A program made the translations under genes and the position numbers. Positions 48,372 to 61,848 of a stretch of 64,000 bases of DNA are shown piece by piece. Under the pieces are notes generated by a model, which worked only from the letters and a program-made list of their open reading frames with translations, was not told the origin of the DNA and did no database searches. The DNA is from Erythrophleum ivorense. Taxonomy: Eukaryota; Streptophyta; Magnoliopsida; Fabales; Fabaceae. Within the stretch, counting starts at the first letter, position 1; each line of letters starts with the position of its first letter. The DNA lies in the NCBI GenBank assembly GCA_026724425.1, contig JAIUCV010000574.1, forward strand, positions 248,001 through 312,000, written 5' to 3'.

Positions 48372-50774
48372 CTAAACATACCATAATACTTTTCGTTCAA
48401 AGCTTTTTCATAGGATGTATAACATGGCATAAGAAAGTAGCTCTTTCTTTCTCCTCCAAGAATCTTCATATTTGGCCAACTTGAAGAGAATATAAAGGGG
48501 ACTAGTTGTTGGGTGAAACATGGTGGGGATTCAAGTTTTGAAAAATGAGGAGCAAGAATATACAATTATATTTAATTATGAAACTATAGATTGTAAGATA
48601 TAGAAGTTAGAATTTTGATTGCACCTTAAGAAGTATGAAACCTTTGAATGATATTTCAAACTATATAAGAGTATAATTGATCTAAGAAGAAGCTAAGGAG
48701 GCTTCATAGGTGTTAATTCCCCAAGAGAAATGAACAAAACACCATGGAAACTATTATTGAACATAGCCTCGAGCAAGACTCACTTTGGGCATTTAAAAAG
48801 AGTTTTCTTTGATTCTAAGGATATAAAAGGTCTAGATATAAATTATAAATGTCAAAAGAGTTATTGATTTAAATTTAGAAGCCTTATTTTGAAAGGTGAA
48901 AATTTAGGGTTTCATTATGCATAAATAAATAACTTGATATTTGGTTCCTTGAATTGAATTTATGATGGCTCTAATAAGTTCTAATGGAGTCATATAACTC
49001 ATATTGGGTGAGATTTTGGAGCCAAGGTATTGATTTACAAGAGTTTCTTCATTATGCCATTTAATATATGGGAACCTAAAGCTCTAACTAGTTTTGATTA
49101 GGCTTAAATGAGTACAAGTATAGTTCTATTGATAATTTTATGCTTCATTTGATGTGTCTAGGCCAAGCAAGTGAAATCTCCCTCAAGTGTAAATGTGAGA
49201 CCGAGAGACTAAATCAAGAAGCAAAAGGGAATTAAGTGATCTCTTGTGTTAAGGTATCTCTTCATCTATTCTCACATATGTGTGCTAGTTGCTTGAGTGG
49301 TCTTGGATTACTTGTATGTATTAGTTATTAATTATATATGTTATTGATTGATTGATGGTCATATGAAATTGCACAATATTTGATTGCATTTGAAATTGGT
49401 TTGCCTCTTGAATGAGTGAGGTTGTACCAAAAATCTCTTGAATTAGGTGTGGTGAAGCCAAAAGCCCTCAATGTGGGTGAAACTAAGTTAAAAGTCTCAA
49501 ATATGAGTGAGACTAAGTCAAAAGTCCCTAAAAAAAGGTAAGCTAAACGAACACTCCTTAATTATAGGATGAGACTAGATCAAAAGTCCTTAAAGTTGTT
49601 CTTGCTCTTGGTAGAGCTATATGATCCCTTATGCATGAATTTTGAATGATATTTGATTGTGCACCATGCATACTTGTTCTCTTTGATCTTGAGAATGCTA
49701 TATATGTCTGCTTGAATGATGAATGAGCTATTGGAATTCTTTGAATCTTATTCTTTCCCATATGTTCCCTAACCATATCTAAGCAATCCTCAAGGAAGCA
49801 AAGATAGTAAGTAAAGAGTATGAGAAACATCCTTTTGACATTAGTTTAAATCTTAAAGTATTATTGCACACATAATGATGTATATGTATATTATGAGATG
49901 TAACCAATTCCATACACTCAAAAGCATGAAACAATGATGTATACACTATTTTTGGATGTAAATATGTGATATTGTGCAAATTGACCTGGTAAGTTCTTAA
50001 AATTGCTCATGTATAATGGCAAGTGGAAAAATGATTTTGAATTGTATGGCTTTTGAGACATATTGGATTAGTCATTATGTTGTATTTGTCATTTAAAACT
50101 TGCTCAAATGAAGACATGGCATAGTATGGCTCAAATTGAACCATTTGGAACCTGATATAACACTTTTGAGTCACAAATTGTCTTTAAATCAAAATATGAC
50201 CAAATGGATGAATTTTGAGCTAAAATTTGGTAGGCATTTGAGCTCATCTAGAGCTTTTCATAGTGTTAAAGAACATAATTTTTAAAGCTTTTTAGAATTT
50301 ATTATAAATTTTTAAAGTTGGCTAAATTATATAGACTTTCTAGTTCGTTATTCATTTGGTCCAGTTGCTGTTTTCATGGGTTTTAAGGGACTAAGTGAAC
50401 TTGTTTTGATTTACAATTTTTACAATAGATAGTTTTCATTATAAGCTTTCCGTAGCCCCTAAGTTTGCACAAATTGAAATTGTGTAACTTAAGTTATGAT
50501 TTTTCAAAGTTGATACATATTATGTGCCAAAGATGTGAAATTGTGCATATAAAGCAAGTTCCGAAATTTGAGCTTCTTTTTGTGATATTCTAAACCACAC
50601 AAACTTGTTTGTCATGAAATTGAAAATTTCTATAATGAAAATAATTATTTGTGCACAACTACTGAAATTGATGCTCTAACAATGGTAAATTCCACTGCCA
50701 AAAGTATTAATATGAGTAATTATTGTCATAAAAGGAATATCGTATGAGATGTATGTACATATCTTGTGAGCCAT

Positions 50775-51554
50775 TGATAGGTATCGGAATTACCAAAAAT
50801 AATTGTCTACTCTCAAAATAATTTTTATCGTAGATAGAGTGAGTAGAGTTATATTTCACAGGGATTAGTTAAATTATTTAACCTGGAATTAAAATATAGA
50901 AGAAAGAAAAGAAGGGATTTTTCTAATAATAAATAAATTCAAAAAATATTTTTAAAAAGAATTCAATACAAACAACTCCCAACTAAGGTTTATTTCAAAT
51001 CTAACTCAACCAATTCGATCATCGAATACTCTAAAAGAAATATAAATAATTTCTCTTCTAAAATAGATTGGTTATGAATATCAATTATCTCTAATGTTTT
51101 ACTCTTTCTTAAGAGTATTTAAAAGGAACACATTTTCAATTAATCCTTATTCATTAATTAATCCTAAATGAGCTCTCAAAATTTAAATCATGAACAACAT
51201 TAAGAACAAAAAAAGTCACCAAACATCATTCAACAATACATATGCTCACATGTTTAAAATGAAAAAAATATTTTTATCAATGCACAAAGATAATTTTGGT
51301 TTATCAAAGATATTGAATTGTTACTCTATTAAATCTCATGAACAGGTATAGATTCATAAATTCATATAGTAATAATTATTCAACTAAAATAAAGTATTAA
51401 TTTAAATTAACTGAATAATAATGTCATAAAAATAGAAAATATTTAATACTCAAGAAGAGAAAAATAAATAAATCAAGACTCTCACAAATTGTTCATTGAG
51501 GTAGATCTTCAATAAGCCTGACTAGGAAACTAAAAGTCATCTTGTACTAAAACA
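50775..51554 (-). repeat. 3' LTR of element F (780 bp, probable)
   Basis: Runs from TGATAGGTATCGG to TACTAAAACA on the + strand. The interior includes GTCTACTCTC and TTTCACAGGGATTAG, phrases common in Athila/Tat-type LTRs. Just inside on the - strand AAGGACCCAGGTA would serve as polypurine tract. The flanking pentamer before it is GCCAT; the other end of F is outside the window, so the duplication cannot be tested. Confidence 0.5.
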
Positions 51555-52327
51555 TACCTGGGTCCTTATAATTTGGGGGCAACTTCTTTTGGAGGACTGC
51601 AAACACATTCTCTCTCATGCAAATCTTCTCATCTCCCTTTGTTGCTAACATGTAACAATTACACATCTAGACACCTGTTTAATAGCATCAAGGAGAGGAA
51701 TATTAATTTATACCTTTTTGAAAACTTCCAGGATCTCTTTCGTTTGCTGTTCCTTCTAGGACTTTGATAGTCTACTTAGGAAAGGAGGAGGGATGACTCT
51801 AAGTTCTCTTGTAGAGGCATCTTCATTTCCTTTTCGAAATCTTCATCTTCAGTATATTTTGGAGCTTTCTTTTTTAGCTCTTTCAGCTCTTTGCCACTTC
51901 TCAAAGTAATGACACTGACATTTTATTTTGGATTTACTTTAAGCTGAGATGGTAATCTTTTAGAATACTAAACTTCTAACTTTCCTACATTTGTAGGTAA
52001 CTGGCTCATCTAGTTTTCTAAGTTAAGTATACTAGATTTGGTTTCTTGGTGAAATTGTTACATGTTAGCAACAAAGTGGAAACGATTTGTTCTAAGGATA
52101 TACCTAACTTAGGAGGAGGAGGAGGTTGAGGTGCAAGAGTTTATTGTCTTGGTTGGTAATTAGGTTGCTGAAAAGTGTTGAATCTTTGCCCATAACTAAA
52201 GTTTGGGTGCTATCTCCATCTAGGATTGTAGATGGGAGCATAAGAATCATATTTCTTTTGGAATTGATAATTTTGAAATCTTTTTACGGCATTAACTTGT
52301 TCATCTTCTTGGAGAGTCAGGCACATA
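51555..52327 (-). pseudogene. Element F: gag end with TLRSGK motif
   Basis: On the - strand are a Pro-rich stretch (52127-52160) and a short SVITLRSGKEL-like motif near 51875-51925, followed by an acidic then basic segment. This is the gag/pol junction signature of Athila/Tat-type Ty3/gypsy elements. The coding sequence then stops within about 300 bases and meets the 3' LTR; protease, reverse transcriptase and integrase are missing. Several stops are present. Confidence 0.7.
52323..52327. repeat. Left target duplication ACATA of LTR B
   Basis: Identical to 55899-55903. Removing B and one copy rejoins the gag frame of element F. Confidence 0.85.
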
Positions 52328-55300
52328 TGTAATACCATAATTTCTTAGTTCATTCCATGCTACCTTTATACCTCATATCAATCAATACATATACGAGGCA
52401 AGAAAATGACATTAAAATATTAGTTATTTTTGCGTTGCATCGAGTATGAAAATTCCGTTCCGTGCTGTGTGAGCCAAGTGACCCCATACTATATTTTCCC
52501 ATATTTAATTACATGCATGCAACTCATTTGCGTCATAAAATCATGCCCACAACTCATGGATACCGAAATGGAACCTAGAATATGGAGGTTTATTTTCGAC
52601 CAGATTTGGCCCCTTTCTGGCACAATTTCGAAAAATCATAACTAATTCTAGAAAAATCAAAATCACGCATTCTTGGACATTCTGGAAATCTATGGATGTC
52701 TACTTCACCCATCACAGAGGGCATTTGATATCCAAAAATGTCCAGGGGTCAAACTGCCTCCTGATGATGTCACAGATTCTGCAGCAAACTTTGAAAATGT
52801 CCAATTAATTTCACAAAACTCCAATCCATGCAAATGATATCAATATGGAAATCTGTGGATGTTAGCTAGAGGATAAAAATACTTTCAGACCAGTTCAGGT
52901 ACCCAAAGTCTCGAAATGCAATAGAACAGTACATCAGGTCGGGTAAGGGTCCTGATATTGGACAGAATGTTCAAAAATTCATATCTCCCTCTCTAGAACT
53001 CCAAATAAGGTGCTTCCATTTGGAACAAGTCACTGTGAATGTCTATTTCTCTGTATAAAATTTCGTGGCAATTGGACATTGTTTGCCCCATGAGTGACAA
53101 AATTCAATTTCGGACCAGTGCTACAGTACCAAGGACTAAAACCAGAAAATTTTCCAATTTCAAAAATTCGCTAAATATTCCACAGACCTCCAAAAATTAC
53201 CAACTTTAGCTTCTCAAAAATCTCTCCATAAGCTCTAAATGCATGTCAAATTTCAGGTCAAGAAAAGTTCATTTGGACAAAAAGTGACATAGCCTCATGA
53301 AATGGTCATTTTTGCTTCTTACCAAGAGTCACTTTGCACCAAATGGCCTCTTCTTGAATTTCGCACCCCTTGAGCAAGTTTCAAAGCACAAATATGACTT
53401 GTGGAGGCTGCCCAAGTGATCCCAAACCTCATGCAACTCATTTTGGTCTCTCAACATCTATTTATGCATAGTTACATCAGACCATCCAAGAGCCAATTTG
53501 CACAATACTATTGATTTAGTGTCATATAAAGTCTACATCATATTCATACATCATTTTACACTTGTCCATGGTCTTACATCACAAAAATATTACATACATC
53601 ATTACTTTGACATTTAACCACCATTTAAAGTATATAATACACTAAAACAAAGATGTTCAATGTCCTTGGCTTACATCTCCTTGACTTGGAACACCACCTA
53701 GACAATTCAAGGATGAAGGGGAAAGGGGGGTGAGATTCCAAGAATCTCAATAGCTCACAACCCATTCACACCACATTCAAGGCATACATATACCAAATGT
53801 ATAACCATACAAGCATAAAGTGTGCAATAAATTCCATTCTATGCTACATTCACATGTCAAGCTTACTTTCATGCTCTAAGGACTTTTGGTTTAGCCTCAC
53901 CCCATTTTTAGGACTTTTGGATTTGCCTCACTCTTGGCCTAGGGACTTTTGACTTTGCTTCATCCATTCAAGGGACTTTTGGCCTTGTCTCACCCATGCC
54001 ATGAGACTTTTGGCATCTCCTCACCTTTATCAAGGGACTTTTGGCATCACCTCACCCTTATGGGCTCTTTCCACAACCATAGTCATTCAAGACAACACAT
54101 TGGTACCAATGCACAATAAGGATCAAGTGGCATATTATCAAGCATCAAGAATGCATGCAAGCACACTAAGACATACATATGCACACAAGAATGCAAAGAG
54201 AATGAGGTGGAGAGCTACCTTTTTATGTATGCAAGCTCACTTTGCAATTTCCTTCCCCTCCTTGGTTTCACAAGAGCACTTAGGTGGAGTAGGGTTCTCT
54301 TGGCCTAGACATTACAAACATCACACAATTACACATTTGAAGCAAGCCAAGACATTAAACTAAAGCTTATTACACACTTGGTTCCAAAATAGACATATTG
54401 GTTCCATAAATGGCCTATTAAAGCAACTCATATTAACCAAGTGTTAGGCTTCATTCTCTTGTTCTTTCTAGACTTCTTGGACTCATTTAAGGTCCTTGGA
54501 GCCATCACACATTCAATTGCATAATTGGAAAACCAAGTTGCTTCACAAAGCACCATTATGGACACCATTAGGCCATCTCCTAATCTATGGCTCCTAAATT
54601 TTTTCCAATGGTTTCTCCCATCTTCTAACATCATATAAAGTCCCAAAACAAGGCTAGAACAAATTAAAACATCCCCTAGCCTCATAAACCTAGCTTGGCC
54701 GAAATATGCACCATAATGGAGGTTCATAGACTTTGTGATTTTTCCTTGATGGAAGAGCCACTTGGGAGGCTTTCTAAAGGTCTTAGGAGCTCAAGGAAAC
54801 ATTCAAATAGCCAAGAAAACATTCACACAAAATCAGATTTTGCAAAACCCTAGAAAACACTACACTTTTCTAACTTGTTTTCTATTGGTTTTTCTTAGAA
54901 TTTCTTGCCATATTCGATCTCCCCATGGCCTAAAACCCTTGTCCCCTCCTTATATTTGGACAGAACATCCTCCCCTCCTTTGGTTCTATTCTTGGCTGAA
55001 ATACACACAAAGGGAGGGGGAAAAGAAGATGCAACAAAAAGCAAAGATTACCTAGGGTTCAAGTGAGCTTTCAAGTGTCTTTCTCCTTCATTCTCTTCTC
55101 CTTAGCAAATTCGAAATTCTTCCCTTAGGTCTGGGTCAAAAACAGAACCAAATCATTCAAAAAATCCATGGAAAGAAAGGAGGAAGAGAGGAGAACAAGA
55201 TTGGAGGAAGATGGAGCAAGAAATTTCATGAAATTACCTAGTTTCTCCTTGACTTTCTTCCTCTTTTTCTCCTCCCTTTGGTGTGCCTAAGAGAGTTGAA

Positions 55301-55898
55301 GATTTTCTGTATTTTGGGCAAAATGGGTCATGCTCATTAAAGAGGATAAGAAGGGAGAAAAGTGTGGAACTCTTTAGAATATTCAAGAAACCATAAATTC
55401 CAATTTTGCCCTTCTGTAATGGTAATTTCGTTTTGGCTTCGTTTTAGCTCCTTTTTTAAAACCGTATTTTCCATCATAAAATTTAGATTCCTAATTTAAT
55501 GAATCACTCAAATCAGAGCTAAAACCTTCTCGAACGAATCGGTCAAAGTTTGGGTCAACCGATATTGGAAAGAGTACACCGAAGGGGCTTTACCAGTCCC
55601 AGGGATTCCTATAGTTTTTGGGGCCTTTGAAAACCTTGGGTAACTCAAAATTTCCATTTAAAAAGCCTTCCTAGGTATTTTTCCAAAATTACACTTATTT
55701 ACGAAAATGCTACTAGCCTTTCAGCAAATTTTTCAAATAGCTCCAACTCCAATTTTTGGGTAACTCAAGACTCAAATCCTTATTGTCTATTATTTAAAAT
55801 TTTATTCAAATTTTATTTGGCTTTGAATCACTCATCTCAGGGGACTTGCTTTTCAAACCGGCCCGTTCCAGTGATTGTACAATGTACTAGGCGTTACA
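52328..55898 (-). mobile_element. Solo large LTR copy B (3571 bp)
   Basis: Starts TGTAATACCATAATT and ends GGCGTTACA, with a perfect ACATA duplication. Landmarks match A and D: AAAAATCATAACTAATTC near 52628, CTCTAGAACTCCAAATAAGGTG near 52990, minisatellite 53877-54063 and GAGAGCTACC near 54211. No gene lies within; the long frames (54001-54363, 54428-54727) are non-coding LTR sequence. It is inserted in the gag zinc knuckle of F. Confidence 0.9.
53877..54063. repeat. Minisatellite block in LTR B
   Basis: Six to seven units of about 25-32 bases, each with GGACTTTTGGC-like and CTCACC-like words. This is the clearest example of the array in the window. Confidence 0.8.
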
Positions 55899-56242
55899 AC
55901 ATATTTGTAAGATGATCAACACATAAGCAAATCTCACAAACCTTGACCTGTTGCTGACTTCCTGCAACCAATTTCTGTACAAGAGAGGTAAGTTTATCCA
56001 ATCTTTATTCAATAGAATCTATAATTACCTTATTTACCCTTTTAGTTGAAGGGTCCTAGTGAATCCCAAACTGTTGAGTATTAGCTGTTACTTTAGTAAT
56101 CAACTCCTTAGCTTGAGCCAATGTTTTGTCCACCAATGCTCCACCACTAGAGGCACTATCATATTTCTATCATTTAGCGACAGATCTTTATAAAAATATT
56201 GAATTAATAGCTAGTTTGATATCTGGTGATGCAAGCAACTTG
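55899..56242 (-). pseudogene. Element F: gag with interrupted zinc knuckle
   Basis: The - strand gives HHQISN...LLIQYFYKDL near 56215, SGGALVDKT near 56150, LDKLTSLVQKLV near 55995 and CEICLCVDHL near 55930. These are hallmarks of Athila/Tat-type gag, ending in a CCHC knuckle. LTR B sits within the knuckle, after HLTNM. The N-terminal part lies beyond LTR C, outside the window. In-frame stops are present. Confidence 0.75.
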
Positions 56243-57792
56243 TGTAATACCATAAGTTGTTACCTCCCTTAGACTAGCACTTATACTTATTCATACCAAA
56301 CTCCAAAGAAAAAGGAATAAAATAATATTTTCTTACATTACGTAGCATTTTAAAAATTCAAATTTTGCTCTGGGGACCTTGTGGACTTCCTAATATCTTC
56401 CTCTATTCATATTTCATCTAAACAAGTCATAACCATTGCAAAATATTCTATACATTTCGGTTTGGGAAACCTCACATCAGAAATTAACAATTTGGTCTTG
56501 GGTCTAGAATTTAGATTTTTGGCACCAAATTTGAAAATTCCTAATTAATTCTAGAAAAATCAAAATCAAACAAATGATAGCTTTCTAAAAAGCTCTAGAT
56601 GTCAACTATAGGCTTAGCTTTCAATTCACCTCTGACCATCAAATGGTATGTGAATAACCTGTTCTCCCCTCTTTGAAACAAGGGGCACTTCTGGTTCTGT
56701 CGGTGCTTGAAACTTAAAAGTAATTCTAGGTCATGAAAACTTAACTGGACCATGATTGACATTAGAAAGGCTTGAAAGGTCCAGCCATCTAGGTTTGTTA
56801 TCACAATTTACTGATATGAATTTCACAAATTTATAACTAATTCCAAAAAAATCAAAACCTATCAAACCATACCATTTTGGAAAGATATGAATGTTAAATT
56901 AAGGGGAAAAATAAGTCTAGATTGAAACAAAAAAAATTAGATCACAAAAACTGATAGAACAATAATAGAGGTCTAGCTGCATCCTTGATACTGATCTAGA
57001 ACTTCAAAAAAAATTTTCTCCTTCAATATAAATCCAAATGAGGTTCTCTCAAGTGCTACAAAAAGATTATCATGTCTCTTTCATACCTTTAAAATTTCAT
57101 GGCTACTAGACAACATTTTACCCATAAGTGATGGAGAAAATATTCTAACCATTTGCACAATACCCAAGCCAAATCTATAAAAAATTGTCAACTTTGGAAA
57201 TTCACCAAAAATTCTCTAGAGCTCTAAATAATAAGTACTTTAGCTTCCCAAAAATTTTTAGACAAGACCTATATGCATACCAAATTTCAGGCCAAGAAGA
57301 GCTCATTTGGTCAGATCTTGAGATAGCTTACAAATATGGCAAATTTGGCACCATATATGGGTCAAAATTGGTCCATTTGGCTTCTTAATTATTCTGCTAC
57401 CACATGATCATGTTTAGGAGCATAAACATATCATATACAAGCTTCCCAACTGGTCTACACTACCATGCATCATAATCTCACTATGCCACATACAAGAATA
57501 CACAATCAAAGATAGGCCACCAAGTAGTCAAAATGCATTTTCTTATTCATTTGGCTACCACTTTGATTCATACATTATCTTTACACAATTTTACATTTGC
57601 CCAAGGGCTCACATCTCAAAAATAATATGTATATATAAACTTTGACAATGGAATACATCAAAAACTACACTAGTGTCAAAGTATAGCCAACTATGCTTCT
57701 TGGCTTTCATCTTTGGCTTCTTGTGCTCCACTTAAACATGTTAAGATAGGAAAGAGAAGGGGGTGAGATTCAAAGAATCTTAATAACTCAAA
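56243..57792 (-). repeat. Large LTR copy C, left part
   Basis: Begins TGTAATACCATAAGTTG directly after F gag sequence and follows the same landmark order as B (for example AAAATTCCTAATTAATTCTAG near 56530). It breaks at TCAAA where copy D is inserted and resumes at 61849. The flanking pentamer is ACTTG on the left; the right end is outside the window. Confidence 0.75.
57788..57792. repeat. Left target duplication TCAAA of LTR D
   Basis: Identical to 61849-61853. Copy C reads through when D plus one TCAAA is removed. Confidence 0.85.
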
Positions 57793-59431
57793 TGTAACAC
57801 CATAACTTTCTAGCTTTGTCTTATACTACTTCTAAATCTCCTGCCATGAATTACACAAGAATAAGAGAAGATGGCATTAAAATAAGGCATTCCTTGTTTA
57901 CTTACCTCTATGTATAATTTTTTTTTCAGAGTTTCGTGGGCCATATGGGCACACACTATACTTTCCCATATTTAATTACATTAATACAACTCCTTTGCAT
58001 CACAAAATCATGCCCACAACTCATGGAAACTAAAGTGGAGCATGGAAAATGGAAGTTTATTCTCAGCCAGAATTGGCCTCTTTTCTAGGCAAATTTGAAA
58101 AATCATAACTAATTCTAAAAAAATCAAAATCATGAAATCTTGGTCATTATAGAAATCTCAAGATGTCTAATTCATGATAAAAATATGTTCAAGTCATAAA
58201 ATCCTACCCCCAGAGCGTTTGATAGGCGAAATAGTCTAGAGGTAGGACTAGGTCCTGATGTTGTCACAATTTACTGATATGAACTTCAAAAATATCCAAT
58301 TAATTCTAAAAAAATACAATCCATGAAAACAATACCAATATGGAAATTTGTGGATGTCAAATAGAGAAAAAAAATATCTCCAGATTAGTTCATCAAGCCC
58401 AGACCTCAAAATTTGATGGAATAGTATTTCTGGTCGGGCAAGGTTACTCATACTGGATAAAAACTTCAAAAATTCATATCTTCCTCTCTAGACCTCCAAA
58501 TGAGGTGCTTCTAGTTGGCACGAGTCACTGTGATTGCCTAATTTCTCTGTATAAAATTTCATGGCAATTGAACGTCATTTGAGTCTCATGTGATAGAAAG
58601 CAATTTTAGACTATTGTAACAGTGCATCAAACCATTTCCATAAATTTTGCCAACTTTGAAAAATTATCAAATATTCTATAGACTCTGAAAATTATGATCT
58701 TTAGCTTTCCAGAAATCTCTCAATGAGGCCTAATTGCATGCCAATTCTCAAATTAAGACTAACTCATTTGGCCAAAAAGTGATATAGGGTTTCATAATGG
58801 TCAATTTTAGCTCCTTATAGAGTGCCAAAGTTGCCAAATGAATTTCCCTTGGTCTTGGCACCTTTTGGGCAAGTCTAAAAGTACATTTGAGACTTAAGTG
58901 AGCTGCCCAAATGGTCCCAAATCTCATGCATCTTATTTTGGCCATTCAACCCACACTTATGCATACTTTCATCAAAATTTCATATTGCACACTTTGGCCT
59001 TACATACTCAAAATAAGTGTTATGGGTCATATATCATTTTCATACATCTAAGCATCACATAATAGTATATTTACACATGTCTCAAGGTTTATGGTACATA
59101 TACAATATTATATACATTATGAACCATCATTATGGTTCCAAAATAGGCAAAATGATACATAAGCTTGTCAATCCTTGCTCTTCATGGTTGTTAGCTCCCT
59201 TCACCATAATTACTTAGTCCACCTAGCATGTTAGATCATTGGAGAGGAGGGGATGAGATTCAAAGAATCTCAATAGCTCATCTCCCATTCAATCATACAT
59301 AATATGTGCCAGTAAGCTTTACAAATACATGCATGGAGGAAATAAAAGCCATAGACATTTTAAAAGCAAACTTGGCATGTGAGCAACTCATACAAATCAT
59401 TCAAAAGCCCACCAAGTGTTTGGATTGGCCT

Positions 59432-59611
59432 TACACTTCTCCTCATGGGTTTTGGACTTGCCTCACCCATTTTTTGAGTACTTTAGACTCAACCATACTC
59501 TTAGGAGCCTACTTTATTTTTGAGAGACTCTTTACTTTGTCTCAACCAAGCTCAAGGGTTCTTAGCTCATTCTCACCAAAGGGAAGAGTTCTTGGCCTCT
59601 CTACACTCAAG
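59432..59611. repeat. Minisatellite block in LTR D
   Basis: Diverged units resembling those of B (GGACTTGCCTCACCCATTTTT, then more degenerate copies). Same relative position in the LTR. Confidence 0.65.
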
Positions 59612-60334
59612 TAAACTCATACAAACATCATGCACTTATTAGAAAACATAACATGGTATCAAGGATCATAGCATATAAAGGCATGCTAGCATACTTTTCA
59701 TAACTTGAAAATACACATACACACATTCTAAAACAAGCTAAACACACATCCATGTATGAGAGAAGGTGGAGAGAGCTACCTTGTGCAAATCTACATATTT
59801 TTCTCCTTGGATTTCCCTCCTTTGCCTTGGCTATACATCTACAATTTGGTGGAGATGGTTTCTCTTGGCCTAGACATGATTTAAGGGAGCTAATTAGGTT
59901 CATAAAATATATTCTAAAGCTATACAATTTGCTTAAGCCCTATATTACTTTATAAGCTTCATTATGGTCCATAATGGTGCCTAATGAAGCAACACTCCTC
60001 AAATAACTTCTAGGCCTCATTCTTTCCTCTCAATTATGATTCTTGACTCTTTTAAAGCCTCTTGGAGCCACCATACCATTAAAACAAAGGGCCTAGTATC
60101 ATGTTGCTTCTTTAGGTCATACCTATGACCCCAATTCACTTTCTTTGAGTTCTAAATTTTTTTCAAGGCCTCATCTTATATTCATTCACCATATATGACT
60201 CAAAAATGACCTTAGAAAAATTTGAAACTCTCTCTAACTAGGTGAACTTGCTTAGATCGAGACTATGGGTATATTGGCCTTCCATGGAGTTCTCTTTGTT
60301 TTCTTAAAGGAGGAAGCATGTGGGGAGCCTCTTA

Positions 60335-60681
60335 GGCTCTGTTTGGTTGGGGGTTTTTAGAAGGGAGGGGGTAAGATGTGTTTGGTTGAATAAAATTGGG
60401 GGGGGAGGGGAGGGATATTTTTAGGTTATAATTTACTTTCTTATCCTTTTAATTTTTTAATATTTTAATACATTAATATTTAATACAAATTAAGGTAATT
60501 TTTTCATCAGAAATTACAAATAAAAAAAATTAAAATTTATAATTATTTTTTTAAAAATATTAATGTAAATAACTTTTTTTATAAAAAATAAAATTAAAAT
60601 GATATAAAGGGTAAATTTGTCCAAATATAATTATCTCCCCTCCCCTCCCTTCCCTTCCCTTCCGTTGAACCAAACAGAGTC
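60335..60681. mobile_element. Tourist-like (PIF/Harbinger) MITE, 347 bp
   Basis: The left end GGCTCTGTTTGGTTG and the right end (reverse complement GACTCTGTTTGGTTC) form a near-perfect 15-bp terminal inverted repeat of the Tourist type. TTA target duplications lie at 60332-60334 and 60682-60684. The interior is AT-rich with a G-rich left and C/T-rich right arm that are mutually complementary. No transposase. It lies within LTR D. Confidence 0.8.
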
Positions 60682-61848
60682 TTAGGGATCTTAGGAGCAT
60701 GTTTTAACATTCAATTAAGCTTAAGCTTAAAACCATTCATATAAAATCAGATTTGCAAGGGAGCATTTGGATCCCTAATGATTTCATCTTGTTTCCTAAT
60801 GCTCCTTTCTTGATTCTATTGGTTCATTCTTAATCCTTGCCACCTAAAACCCCTAATCCCTCCATGAATTGGATAGAAAATAGCCCCTAAGAATTGGGCT
60901 CATGATGGCCAAATTTGTGCAAGAGGAAGGGGGAGGAAGAAACTACCAAAGAATAGAAGTTTTACCTTGTTTTCTTACTTTCTCTTAGTTGCTTTTCACT
61001 TTCCTTGGTTGCCTCCCTTCAAACACGAATTTTTATCTTTATTCTGCCCCCAAAACAGATTTAAAAACACCATCAAACCCATAGAAATAAGGAGGAGAAG
61101 TAACTTGCTAAGGAGAAAGCTAGATTTTCCATGAAATTTCCTACCTTTTCTTGGCTTTTTTCTCCCTCCAAGAGTGCTCCTTCTTGTGCGCTTAAGACAA
61201 CTAATTCTCCTCTCTGTTCTGGGCAGAAGAAAGACGGTGGAAAATGAGGGTAAGGGAGGGCGTGAGAAAGAGAGAGTATTAAAAGCAAAAGAATTCTAAA
61301 AATTTTCATTTCATCCCTCGTTTTTGGCATTTTTGTTTATAATTCGTTTTAGCTCCTTTTGGAGAACCATCCTCTCCATTATGAAATTTAGGTTCCCAAT
61401 TTAGTAAAATACCTTTGGAATTACTCAAATCGGAGCTAAAATGTTCCCGAACGAATTCATCAAAGTTCAGGTACATCAACGTTGGAAAACGTCCACCAGA
61501 GGAGATTTAACTATCCCAGGGCTTTCCATGGATTTTAGGGCCTCTAAGAACCCCGAAGAACTCAAAACTTTCATTTAAAAAACCCTCCTGTATGTTTTCC
61601 AAAAAGTCCACTTATTTACGTAAATGCCACTGGCCTTTCGGCAAATTTATCGAATCACTCTGGCCTTGATTTTTAGGCAACTCAAGGCTCAAATCCTTAT
61701 TTTCCATTATTTATAATTTTATCATAATTTTATTTGGCCCCAATTCCTTCTATTTCAGGGACTTCCTTTTGTATCCGGCCCATTTCTAATGTTTACGGAG
61801 AAACCGAACATCGCGTTTCTCACATTTATAGAGGGCCCAGATGTTACA

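Larger units (their letters stand above)
43877..50774 (+). repeat. Large LTR copy E, split by LTR A
   Basis: Two parts, 43877-44685 and 48372-50774, match in order the reverse complements of copies A, B and D and run in the same sense as copy G. It starts TGTAATATTTGATT (compare TGTAACATCCGATT in G). A TATA-like CTATATATAT lies near 44424, about 550 bases in. It contains the inverted form of the minisatellite block at about 49412-49600. By comparison with B, E stops about 40-50 bases short of its end, where element F begins. E minus the insert is about 3.2 kb. Confidence 0.7.
57793..61848 (-). mobile_element. Solo large LTR copy D (4056 bp)
   Basis: Starts TGTAACACCATAACTTT and ends CCCAGATGTTACA, flanked by perfect TCAAA. 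Landmarks as in B: minisatellite 59432-59611, GAGAGCTACCTTG near 59771, and TTTACGGAGAAACCGAACATCG near 61792. It carries a 347-bp Tourist-like MITE, without which it is about 3.7 kb. No coding sequence is recognised; frames such as 59306-59614 cross the minisatellite. Confidence 0.9.

Noticed and set aside
53877..54063. Minisatellite considered as a CRISPR-like array
   Set aside because: Units are diverged and directly adjacent with no unique spacers, and the context is a plant LTR.
54001..54727. 120- and 99-residue frames in LTR B
   Set aside because: They cross the minisatellite and other LTR landmarks shared with A and D, where the frames are not kept.
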